Source of the DNA: Candidatus Kapaibacterium sp.
GTDB lineage: Bacteria; Bacteroidota; Ignavibacteria; Kapaibacteriales; UBA2268
Direction of reading: 5' to 3'
Length of the DNA stretch: 5,247 nucleotides
Assembly (NCBI GenBank): GCA_028691175.1
Contig: JAQUZU010000124.1
Span: forward strand, 1-5,247
Of the stretch, positions 1-5,247 are shown one piece after another. Each line of letters begins with the position of its first letter. The stretch's first letter is position 1. The position numbers and the translations under genes are program-made. A model generated the notes under the pieces. It made no database searches. It had not been told where the DNA came from and saw only the letters and a list, made by a program, of their open reading frames with translations.

Positions 1-1208
1 TTGCTATGTTTGCAGTTGCTCCGGCATTCGCACAGGGTGGATCGAATTACTCAATGTACGGCATTGGAGATATTCACAATAATCTGAGTGCAAGATACGA
101 AGGTATGGGCGGCGTCAGCATCGCTGTTCCGAGCGAATACGGAATTAACCTGAAAAACCCCGCTATGTGGTCGTTTGTCGAAACTACCAGAATACAGGCC
201 GGCTATCACTATAACCAACGACGTGCCGAATATGGCGATGATTTGATAGATCAGAGCAATGCCGGAGTAAATCAGATTCTAGGTTTGTTCGCTATTGATT
301 CTGCACGCGGAATAGCCGTGTCGTTCGGCGTTTTGCCGTATAGTTCGATAAATTATTACATTCAGAAAAACGATCAGTATATCGATGATCAGTTTGATTT
401 TTACGGTGAAAGCATTTATACCGGAAGTGGCGGGATTACAGAGGGATATATCGGTTTGTCGTCGGAAATAACCGACAATTTCCGTTTGGGATTACAGGCA
501 GACATGTTTTTCGGAACAATGTCGCAGGCGACTCGCACGATATTCTACGACGGAATTAACCAGGAACAGACTAATGACCGCGACGATCAGGTCAGCGGTT
601 CCGGACTGAAATTCGGATTTTCTTATGAACCGGTGAAGAATTTGTTTGTTGGTGCATATTACGAGAAAATTCTCAAGCTGAACATAAATTCGAAAATTTC
701 TTACGACGGTCAGCTAAACAGCGTGACGAACGATTCGACTTATACGAGAAAATACGAGCTGGATTTGCCGGATTCGTATGGTGTCGGCATTGCTCTTAAA
801 ACCGGAAAATTCCTCATCGCGGCGGATTATTCGTGCCAGGATTTCTCGAATTTTAAAAATGAGGCAAACTCGCTCGCGGAATTTAAAAACTCGCAGACGC
901 TTGCAGTAGGGCTTTCGCGTTTTGGAAGTAAATCGTATCGTGCAGATTTCTTCGACAAATTAACATATAATTTCGGGCTTGGCTATAAGCAACTATATTA
1001 TAGTGTGAAGGGCGAAGATGTAAATGAAATATTCGCCAGCGTTGGTTTTGACTGGAATACGGTCGGCTCTATGATGGTGAATTTAGCATTTACCGGCGGC
1101 ATACGCGGGAAAAATTCTGATGGCTTGCTGAAAGAGACTTTCCTCCGCATGAACGTAAATATCAGTCTTGGCGAGACTTGGTTCAGACCGTTCAAACCGG
1201 ATTATTAA
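1..1208 (+). CDS. Outer-membrane beta-barrel protein, FadL/PorV-like (5' end missing)
   Basis: The reading frame is open from the left edge, and the first Met (base 6) lies inside what reads as the end of a signal peptide: FAVAPAFA followed by QGG, a good signal peptidase I site. The true start is therefore outside the window. The mature part, about 390 residues, opens with GMGG (residues 33-36 from that Met), then NPA (51-53), the spacing seen at the N terminus of FadL/OmpP1 and PorV-like barrels. The rest alternates polar and aromatic/hydrophobic residues with many Gly, Tyr and Asn turns, as in transmembrane beta strands. The last strand runs into SLGETWF (387-393), followed by a short RPFKPDY tail. 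By inference it is an outer-membrane channel or assembly protein; the substrate cannot be read from the sequence. No lipobox is seen. A strong terminator follows 19 nt after the stop codon. Membership in an outer-membrane barrel family is fairly sure; FadL-type hydrophobic transport is only one possibility. Confidence 0.8.
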   Translation, partial: AMFAVAPAFAQGGSNYSMYGIGDIHNNLSARYEGMGGVSIAVPSEYGINLKNPAMWSFVETTRIQAGYHYNQRRAEYGDDLIDQSNAGVNQILGLFAIDSARGIAVSFGVLPYSSINYYIQKNDQYIDDQFDFYGESIYTGSGGITEGYIGLSSEITDNFRLGLQADMFFGTMSQATRTIFYDGINQEQTNDRDDQVSGSGLKFGFSYEPVKNLFVGAYYEKILKLNINSKISYDGQLNSVTNDSTYTRKYELDLPDSYGVGIALKTGKFLIAADYSCQDFSNFKNEANSLAEFKNSQTLAVGLSRFGSKSYRADFFDKLTYNFGLGYKQLYYSVKGEDVNEIFASVGFDWNTVGSMMVNLAFTGGIRGKNSDGLLKETFLRMNVNISLGETWFRPFKPDY

Positions 1209-1227
1209 TAGTGTAGACAAATCTTCT

Positions 1228-1273
1228 CGGGCAAATTTTCGGCTATGCGTCCGAAGATTGCCCGTTTTTTTTT
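1228..1273 (+). terminator. Intrinsic terminator after the outer-membrane protein gene
   Basis: The arms CGGGCAA (1228-1234) and TTGCCCG (1258-1264) pair perfectly. After one bulged A (1235), TTTTCGG (1236-1242) pairs with CCGAAGA (1251-1257) with one G-T wobble, closing an 8-nt loop. Nine T residues (1265-1273) follow directly. This is a textbook rho-independent terminator for plus-strand transcription, and it sits only 17 nt before the mlaE start codon. A weaker alternative pairing exists: 1220-1226 (AATCTTC) is complementary to 1253-1259 in the 3' arm. Confidence 0.9.
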
Positions 1274-1290
1274 AGACATTTCAAAGCAAA

Positions 1291-2070
1291 ATGAACAATA
1301 TTTTTGCATATATTGGCGGCAAAGTCAATTCTTTTCTCGCTGAGTTCGGGCAGATGGTGAAACTGATGTTTTCAATCATCAGTTACTTTCCGCGGGCGTT
1401 TCGCGATAAGCATCTTGTGATCGCACAGATGAAGCTGATCGGGGCGGATTCGCTGCCGCTCGTGGTTTTGATTGGTGCTTTTACCGGTGCGATAGCGGCA
1501 CTCGAGGCGACCGATTTGTTTATAAAGTTCAATCTGATTAACCTTGCGAAGCCGTATATAGGCTCGTCGATTGCAAGTGCAGTTTTTACTGAACTGACTC
1601 CGGTTCTGACTGCGTTGGTTATTGCCGGAAGGGTGGGGGCATCGATGGCGGCTGAAATCGGGACAATGAAAGTAACCGAACAGATAGACGCACTCGAGAT
1701 GATGGCGATCGACAAATCCCGCTATCTCGGAATGCCGCGAATGATAGCCGCGCTTCTAATGATGCCTATGCTGGCAGTTTTTTCGGATTTAGTTGCGATT
1801 GCGGGCGGATTTATCCTGACGGTCGTGCAGTTCGATTTTTCATTTACGATGTTTTTCGAGTCTGTGCAACGATTTTTCCGCGTCAGCGAATTAATGACCG
1901 GCTTGATAAAAGCATTTGTTTTCGGCGGCATAACTTCAATTATTGGCTGCTATGTCGGGTTTAACACAAAGGGCGGCGCCGAGGGAGTTGGGCAGAGTAC
2001 AGTTCGGGCTTATACGCTTTCAGCCGCGATGATTCTGATTATGGATGCGGTAATCGGCTATATACTATAA
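1291..2070 (+). CDS. mlaE: MlaE/YrbE-family phospholipid ABC transporter permease
   Basis: This is an integral inner-membrane permease of the MlaE (YrbE, DUF140) family. In the Mla system it works with the ATPase MlaF and the MCE protein MlaD to move phospholipids between inner and outer membrane. At 259 residues it is the usual family length (E. coli MlaE is about 260), which supports the ATG at 1291. A hydrophilic/amphipathic N-terminal part (1-50) is followed by hydrophobic segments at about 55-72, 95-115, 150-178, 203-222 and 242-258. The family signature is clear: ELTPVLTALVIAGRVGA (101-117), then AAEIGTMKVTEQIDALE (120-136), the cytoplasmic coupling region, and GGAEGVG (228-234) near the C terminus. 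There is no recognisable Shine-Dalgarno. No MlaF or MlaD gene is adjacent: the left neighbour is an outer-membrane protein gene behind a terminator and the right neighbour is convergent ftsY. Because of that, the exact system (lipid import, export, or maintenance of asymmetry) cannot be fixed; the family call is secure. Confidence 0.93.
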   Translation: MNNIFAYIGGKVNSFLAEFGQMVKLMFSIISYFPRAFRDKHLVIAQMKLIGADSLPLVVLIGAFTGAIAALEATDLFIKFNLINLAKPYIGSSIASAVFTELTPVLTALVIAGRVGASMAAEIGTMKVTEQIDALEMMAIDKSRYLGMPRMIAALLMMPMLAVFSDLVAIAGGFILTVVQFDFSFTMFFESVQRFFRVSELMTGLIKAFVFGGITSIIGCYVGFNTKGGAEGVGQSTVRAYTLSAAMILIMDAVIGYIL

Positions 2071-2096
2071 TTTTTATATACGAAAATATCTACGAA

Positions 2097-2134
2097 AAAA
2101 TCCGCATGTCGTTAAATTTCGGCAAGCGGATTTT
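2097..2134. terminator. Bidirectional terminator between mlaE and ftsY
   Basis: The convergent genes share a hairpin. AAAATCCGC (2097-2105) pairs with GCGGATTTT (2126-2134); after an A/A mismatch, TGTCG (2107-2111) pairs with CGGCA (2120-2124) around an 8-nt AT loop. On the minus strand the stem runs into six T residues (complement of 2095-2100), giving ftsY a good terminator. On the plus strand the T-run is four T, then a C and an AT-rich stretch, so the mlaE terminator is probably somewhat weaker. Confidence 0.85.
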
Positions 2135-2150
2135 CTGTATTTATTAGAGA

Positions 2151-3239
2151 TTAATCTTCGCTTGTGGTATCGTCGCTTTCAAAATCTTCGTCGTAGTTTG
2201 AAGCGGCGACTTGTTCTTTGCCGAAAAGTGCCTCGACGAAATCTTTCGGGAGGAATGGCTGAAGATCGTCGATTTTCTCGCCTACTCCGATGTATCGAAC
2301 CGGAATTTGCAGTTCGCACGCAATTGGAATTACCACTCCGCCTTTTGCCGTGCCGTCAAGTTTTGTAAGCACAATGCCGGTGATATTCGCTACTTTGAGA
2401 AATTCTTTTGCCTGCTGGATAGCATTTTGCCCGGTAGTTGCGTCTAAAACCAGGAAAACGTCCTGAGGTGCATCGGGCACAACTTTTTTCATTACGCGGC
2501 TCATTTTTTCGAGTTCTGCCATAAGGTTGCCCTTATTGTGCAATCTGCCGGCAGTGTCGATAATGACGACGTCGGCGTTTTTTGCCTTTGCGGAATTTAG
2601 TGTGTCGAATGTAACTGCTGCAGGGTCTGCACCGGTTTTTTGCTGAATAATCGGCACTCCGGCACGCTCAGCCCAGATTTCGAGTTGCTCGTTTGCCGCA
2701 GCGCGGAAGGTATCCGCTGCGCCAATGATAACATTGTGTCCTGCTTGCCGATAGTTAAAGGCAAGTTTGCCGATTGTAGTGGTTTTGCCTACTCCGTTCA
2801 CGCCGATTACCATGATGACGTGCGGAATGCTGTCCGGATTTACCGAGTATGTAGCGTCATTTTTTGCAGAAGGCGACATTATAAGTAATTTTTCTATTTC
2901 TTCGCGAATGATTTCGAATACTTCTTCGCCTTTGTCGCGTTTTTCAGCACGAACACGCTCTTTAAGCGCGGTGATAATTTTGTCGGTCGTGTCAACTCCG
3001 ATATCCGCAGTAATTAAAATCTCTTCAATTTCGTCCAACAGGGCTTGATCGACTTTTCGCCCGACGCCGAGTGCGGTTTGAATTTTGTCTACGAACGAAG
3101 TCCGTGTTTTTGTCAAGCCTTCTTTAAGTTTAGTAAACTTAAATACTTCGGTTGATTTTTCGACGGCCGTGGTGATCGCATTTTTTGCGGATGAAGTAAC
3201 CGAACTTACTTTATCTTTAATTTTGTTAAAAAATCCCAT
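2151..3239 (-). CDS. ftsY: FtsY, signal recognition particle receptor GTPase
   Basis: FtsY docks the SRP-ribosome-nascent-chain complex at the inner membrane and hands it to SecYEG; it and Ffh activate each other's GTP hydrolysis. The 362-residue protein has an N-terminal amphipathic, lysine-rich stretch (MGFFNKIKDK, 1-30), the four-helix N domain (about 35-125) and the NG GTPase domain (about 138-340). All GTPase motifs are present: P-loop GVNGVGKTT (146-154), DTFRAAA (176-182), DTAGR (228-232), TKLDG (292-296) and GVGEKIDDLQPF (318-329). The long acidic A domain of E. coli FtsY (about 500 residues in all) is absent, as in many bacteria. Instead the C terminus carries an acidic tail, 350-362, with 8 of 13 residues Asp or Glu. 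The fit to FtsY rather than Ffh comes from the missing M domain, the DLQPF motif and the amphipathic start. The start codon lacks a clear Shine-Dalgarno, but a promoter candidate sits about 40 nt upstream. The gene is convergent with mlaE and divergent from the hslVU operon. Confidence 0.97.
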   Translation of the reverse strand: MGFFNKIKDKVSSVTSSAKNAITTAVEKSTEVFKFTKLKEGLTKTRTSFVDKIQTALGVGRKVDQALLDEIEEILITADIGVDTTDKIITALKERVRAEKRDKGEEVFEIIREEIEKLLIMSPSAKNDATYSVNPDSIPHVIMVIGVNGVGKTTTIGKLAFNYRQAGHNVIIGAADTFRAAANEQLEIWAERAGVPIIQQKTGADPAAVTFDTLNSAKAKNADVVIIDTAGRLHNKGNLMAELEKMSRVMKKVVPDAPQDVFLVLDATTGQNAIQQAKEFLKVANITGIVLTKLDGTAKGGVVIPIACELQIPVRYIGVGEKIDDLQPFLPKDFVEALFGKEQVAASNYDEDFESDDTTSED

Positions 3240-3277
3240 GTAATATTTATCGATGTTTATAAAAATTCTAATTAATA

Positions 3278-3307
3278 CAAAAATAAGAAACTTAAACCGT
3301 ATTTCAA
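3278..3307 (-). promoter_or_regulatory. Candidate Bacteroidota-type promoter for ftsY
   Basis: Read on the minus strand, TTG (3307-3305) is followed after 19 nt by TATTTTTG (3285-3278). This matches the Bacteroidota sigma factor consensus TTTG / TAnnTTTG with normal spacing. A transcript would begin near 3270-3273 and leave a leader of about 30 nt before the ftsY ATG (3239-3237). The surroundings are very AT-rich, so a chance match is possible; the matching element on the other strand strengthens the call. Confidence 0.55.
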
Positions 3308-3398
3308 TATATTTTTAGTAAAAAAACGCGACTAGAATCGAAAAATAAAATTTTAGAAATAAAATCCGCAATCTTTATCAAATATTCTCGTCTTTAAC

Positions 3399-3429
3399 TT
3401 GAAATCTTAAACAAATATCGTTATTTTTG
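3399..3429 (+). promoter_or_regulatory. Candidate Bacteroidota-type promoter for the membrane protein-hslVU operon
   Basis: TTG (3399-3401) is followed after 20 nt by TATTTTTG (3422-3429), fitting the -33/-7 pattern TTTG / TAnnTTTG. The -7 box is identical to the one proposed for ftsY on the other strand. Transcription would begin about 5-8 nt after 3429. That leaves only about 15 nt before the ATG at 3451 but about 36 nt before the ATG at 3472, one reason to prefer the later start. Confidence 0.55.
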
Positions 3430-3461
3430 TTGTTTGAAAATTTGTGATTTATGAAGGGTTT

Positions 3462-3465
3462 GGAG
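3462..3465 (+). promoter_or_regulatory. Ribosome binding site deciding the start at 3472
   Basis: GGAG lies 6 nt before the ATG at 3472, an ideal Shine-Dalgarno spacing. The upstream in-frame ATG at 3451 has no purine-rich site in front of it, and the ATG at 3466 directly abuts GGAG, leaving no spacer. Confidence 0.55.
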
Positions 3466-3471
3466 ATGGCT

Positions 3472-3948
3472 ATGGAGAATGACTCGAAAAAAGAGTTTTC
3501 GCAGCGACTTGACTTCTACTGGCAGTATCTGACGGCTTATTTCGTTGCAATGTTGATTTATGGCGTTGCGATGGGCAGCATTCATGCCGGATATTTGACT
3601 ATTCGCTGGTTCGATCCGGTGATTATCCTGCTGTTACTCTTTATGATGGCGTCGGCATTCTTCCTGCTCTATAATTTTTGGAAGAAGAAAAGCATAGTTG
3701 TTGGCGACGATTATATTGTTTTTCATGCGCGACGCAAAGAACGCATTTTTCACGCGGAGGATATTCAGAAGATTTATATCGGAAGAAAGCGTCATATTTC
3801 ATTGCCTAATACGCTTCGAATCGTTAAAATCAAAGTGAAATCTCGCAAAATGTTCATTATGTTCCGCCCGAGTTCGTACTGGAACGATAAAGAATTGATG
3901 CGCAGAATTCATGTCTTGAAGCAGAATTTAGAGCAAAATCACAAATAA
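3472..3948 (+). CDS. Small two-helix membrane protein with probable PH-like domain
   Basis: I do not recognise a named gene. From the ATG at 3472 the product is 158 residues; an in-frame ATG at 3451 would add seven (MKGLEMA). The later start is preferred because GGAG stands 6 nt ahead of it and the candidate promoter is very close to 3451. A short charged N terminus is followed by two hydrophobic helices (about residues 20-40 and 49-69). Between them is a short loop with GYLTIRWFDP. A basic WKKK at the end of the second helix suggests a cytosolic C-terminal domain. That domain (about 73-155) reads as alternating short strands ending in a charged helix (WNDKELMRRIHVLKQNLEQN), the layout of bacterial PH-like domains. 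It has many Lys and Arg residues (RKER, GRKRH, KIKVKSRK), consistent with contact with acidic lipids. No catalytic motif is visible. hslV begins 29 nt downstream with no terminator between, so it probably heads the hslVU operon. The PH-like assignment is inferred from pattern, not homology search. Confidence 0.75.
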   Translation: MENDSKKEFSQRLDFYWQYLTAYFVAMLIYGVAMGSIHAGYLTIRWFDPVIILLLLFMMASAFFLLYNFWKKKSIVVGDDYIVFHARRKERIFHAEDIQKIYIGRKRHISLPNTLRIVKIKVKSRKMFIMFRPSSYWNDKELMRRIHVLKQNLEQNHK

Positions 3949-3964
3949 CTTGATTAAATTTAAC

Positions 3965-3970
3965 AGAGGA
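3965..3970 (+). promoter_or_regulatory. Strong Shine-Dalgarno fixing the TTG start of hslV
   Basis: AGAGGA is separated by 7 nt from the TTG at 3978. The later in-frame candidates (TTG 3993, GTG 4005) have no such site, so the non-AUG start is well supported. Confidence 0.75.
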
Positions 3971-3977
3971 AATTATT

Positions 3978-4529
3978 TTGAAAAATAAAGAATTGCATCC
4001 GGAAGTGCGTTCGACGACCGTTATCGGAATGATAAAAGACGGCAAAGCGGCACTTGGATCGGATGGGCAGGTAAGTTTTAACAATACCGTGATGAAACAC
4101 ACCACGAAGAAAGTCCGCAAACTATACAATGATAAAATTATGGTCGGATTTGCCGGCGGAACTGCGGACGCATTTACGCTGCTCGAGCGTTTCGAGGAAA
4201 AACTCGATACACACCGCGGAAATCTCTACCGAGCATCGATCGAACTTGCGAAAGACTGGCGTACAGACCGCTATTTGCGGAAACTTGAGGCAATGCTTAT
4301 TGCAATGGACAAAAACAAACTTTTACTGATTAGCGGAACCGGCGACGTGGTTGAACCGGACGACAACATTATCACAATCGGATCCGGCGGAATGTACGCT
4401 CTCAGTGCCGCACGTGCTCTGAATAAATATACCGATCTTTCGGCGAGAGAAATTGTAGAAGAATCGCTAAAAATTGCGTCCGATATATGCATTTATACAA
4501 ATAACCACTTAACTATAGAAGAATTATAA
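3978..4529 (+). CDS. hslV: HslV, ATP-dependent protease subunit (ClpQ)
   Basis: HslV is the proteolytic half of the cytosolic HslUV (ClpYQ) complex: a double hexamer ring of N-terminal threonine peptidases fed by HslU. The 183-residue protein starts at TTG (3978), with AGAGGA 7 nt ahead. The mature enzyme should begin at Thr13 (TTVIGMIKDGK), exposed after removal of a 12-residue propeptide MKNKELHPEVRS; E. coli HslV loses only Met. Counted from that Thr, the active-site residues keep E. coli positions: Thr1, Asp17 in SDGQ (residue 29), Lys33 in TKKVRKLY (residue 45) and Ser124 in GSGG (residue 136). Other conserved blocks are GFAGGTADAFTLLERFE (57-73), AKDWRTDRYLRKLEAM (91-106), LSAREIVEESLKIASDICIYTN (154-175) and the C-terminal TIEEL. 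No residue needed for catalysis is missing. hslU starts 11 nt after the stop, so the two are surely co-transcribed and probably translationally coupled. Confidence 0.98.
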   Translation: MKNKELHPEVRSTTVIGMIKDGKAALGSDGQVSFNNTVMKHTTKKVRKLYNDKIMVGFAGGTADAFTLLERFEEKLDTHRGNLYRASIELAKDWRTDRYLRKLEAMLIAMDKNKLLLISGTGDVVEPDDNIITIGSGGMYALSAARALNKYTDLSAREIVEESLKIASDICIYTNNHLTIEEL

Positions 4530-4540
4530 AGTTAGAAAAT

Positions 4541-5247
4541 ATGGAAGATAATACGATAGAATTAACAGGCGAGCAGCTGCAAACCGTTGCGAAATTTGTA
4601 CGCGACGAAGCCGAGCCGCTTACGCCGCGCCAGATAGTTGCCGAACTCGATAAGTATATAATCGGACAAGACAACGCAAAAAAATCGGTTGCGATTGCCC
4701 TGCGTAATCGCTGGAGACGCCAGAAAGTAGAAACCGAACTTCGCGAAGAAATTATGCCTAACAATATTATTATGATAGGTCCAACCGGAGTCGGAAAAAC
4801 CGAAATTGCCCGTCGCTTGGCGAAACTCGCAAACGCACCGTTTATGAAAGTCGAAGCAACGAAATATACCGAAGTCGGATATGTCGGACGAGATGTCGAA
4901 TCGATGATTCGCGATTTAGTCGAGCGTTCGGTGCAGATGCTGCGCAAAGAGCAAATGGAAGTGAAAAAAGAAGAGGCACGCGTTGCCACTGAAAATCGAA
5001 TACTCGATATTTTGCTTCCGCCGGTTGTGAAAAGTCCGTCGTTCGACAATGTTTCGGATAGCGAAGTCGAGGAAAACAAAAATACGCGCGAGAAATTCAG
5101 AGAGATGCTACGCAAAGGCAAACTCGATAACCGAACTGTCGAAATTGACATGACAGTCGATCAGGTGCCGTCGATGCAAATTCTCGGACCGGTCGGAATG
5201 GACGAAATGGGCATGAATTTACAGGATCTTTTCGGCAATATTATGCC
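4541..5247 (+). CDS. hslU: HslU, AAA+ unfoldase of the HslUV protease (3' end missing)
   Basis: HslU (ClpY) is the hexameric AAA+ ATPase that unfolds substrates and threads them into HslV. The frame is open from the ATG at 4541 to the right edge, giving 235 complete residues of the roughly 440-470 expected. Visible parts are an extension of about 25 residues (MEDNTIELTGEQ...) absent from E. coli, then LTPRQIVAELDKYIIGQDNAKKSVAIALRNRWRR in its conserved position, Walker A GPTGVGKT (80-87), and the pore loop GYVGRDVE (113-120) that grips substrate. From about 121 onward comes the charged I domain specific to HslU, including ENRILDILLPP (151-161) and KLDNRTVEIDM (194-204). Walker B, sensor motifs and the C-terminal tail that activates HslV lie beyond the window. 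No alternative start occurs near LTPRQIV, so the extension is real if the ATG is right. The Shine-Dalgarno is weak (purine-rich GTTAGAAAAT), suggesting coupling to hslV translation, which ends 11 nt earlier. Confidence 0.97.
   Translation, partial: MEDNTIELTGEQLQTVAKFVRDEAEPLTPRQIVAELDKYIIGQDNAKKSVAIALRNRWRRQKVETELREEIMPNNIIMIGPTGVGKTEIARRLAKLANAPFMKVEATKYTEVGYVGRDVESMIRDLVERSVQMLRKEQMEVKKEEARVATENRILDILLPPVVKSPSFDNVSDSEVEENKNTREKFREMLRKGKLDNRTVEIDMTVDQVPSMQILGPVGMDEMGMNLQDLFGNIM

Larger units (their letters stand above)
3240..3450. other. AT-rich divergent intergenic region
   Basis: This stretch of about 210 bp lies between the divergently transcribed ftsY and the membrane-protein/hslVU operon. 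It is visibly richer in A and T than the flanking genes and has stop codons in all frames. It holds the two candidate promoters listed separately. Between them (about 3310-3395) there are A-runs, a weak TTTTTAGTAAAAA dyad and a repeated AAATAAAAT, which look like low-complexity AT sequence rather than a defined operator. No tRNA or riboswitch-like fold was recognised. Confidence 0.6.

Noticed and set aside
6..8. ATG at base 6 as the true start of the outer-membrane protein
   Set aside because: It falls inside the signal peptide: only nine residues would precede the cleavage site, with no basic n-region, and there are just five bases of upstream sequence to judge.
1383..1931. Two antisense open frames opposite mlaE
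   Set aside because: Both lie fully inside the well-supported permease gene, have no ribosome binding site, and translate to compositionally biased sequence without motifs.
2640..3048. Plus-strand open frames within ftsY
   Set aside because: They overlap the conserved GTPase and N domains of ftsY on the other strand and show no recognisable protein features.
3320..3372. Short AT dyad and repeated AAATAAAAT as an operator or repeat element
   Set aside because: In such AT-rich sequence short dyads and repeats are expected by chance; neither is long or symmetric enough to support a call.
4513..5151. Long antisense open frame (212 codons) opposite hslU
   Set aside because: It is a shadow of hslU: the Ser/Arg/Ile-rich, low-complexity translation matches no family, and the plus strand encodes conserved Walker A and pore-loop motifs over the same bases.
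1..5247. A novel defence, mobile or otherwise undescribed multi-gene system
   Set aside because: Nearly every gene belongs to a known housekeeping family, the spacing and sequence style are uniform, and there are no integrases, transposases, direct-repeat arrays or attachment-like sequences.

Overview
This is an ordinary housekeeping segment from what looks like a Gram-negative bacterium of the FCB group (Bacteroidota / Chlorobiota / Ignavibacteriota / Kapaibacteria-like). Three things support that placement: an outer-membrane barrel with the GMGG...NPA signature common in those phyla; HslV and HslU with N-terminal extensions of a kind I recall from Chlorobi-like lineages; and two divergent promoters that fit the Bacteroidota-type pattern TTG-N19/20-TAnnTTTG. 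The placement below phylum-group level is inference. No mobile element, tRNA, rRNA, CRISPR array or defence system was seen.

Left part (1-2150, plus strand): the 3' part of a gene for a secreted outer-membrane beta-barrel protein whose signal peptide runs off the left edge, a strong intrinsic terminator, then an MlaE/YrbE-type phospholipid ABC-transporter permease. The permease starts only 17 nt after the terminator T-run, and no ATPase (MlaF) or MCE protein (MlaD) gene lies beside it. A bidirectional terminator then separates it from the convergent gene ftsY.

Middle (2151-3450): ftsY, the signal-recognition-particle receptor GTPase, on the minus strand, followed by an AT-rich divergent intergenic region of about 210 bp. 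That region carries one Bacteroidota-type promoter for ftsY and another, with an identical -7 box, for the rightward operon.

Right part (3451-5247, plus strand): a compact operon of a small two-helix membrane protein with a probable PH-like cytosolic domain, then hslV (protease subunit, TTG start with a good Shine-Dalgarno, 12-residue propeptide), then hslU (AAA+ unfoldase, cut off by the right edge in its I domain). HslV and HslU together form the ATP-dependent HslUV protease. Overall the window serves the cell envelope and protein quality control: outer-membrane barrel, lipid transport, membrane protein targeting and cytosolic proteolysis. The least understood gene is the small membrane protein in front of hslVU.
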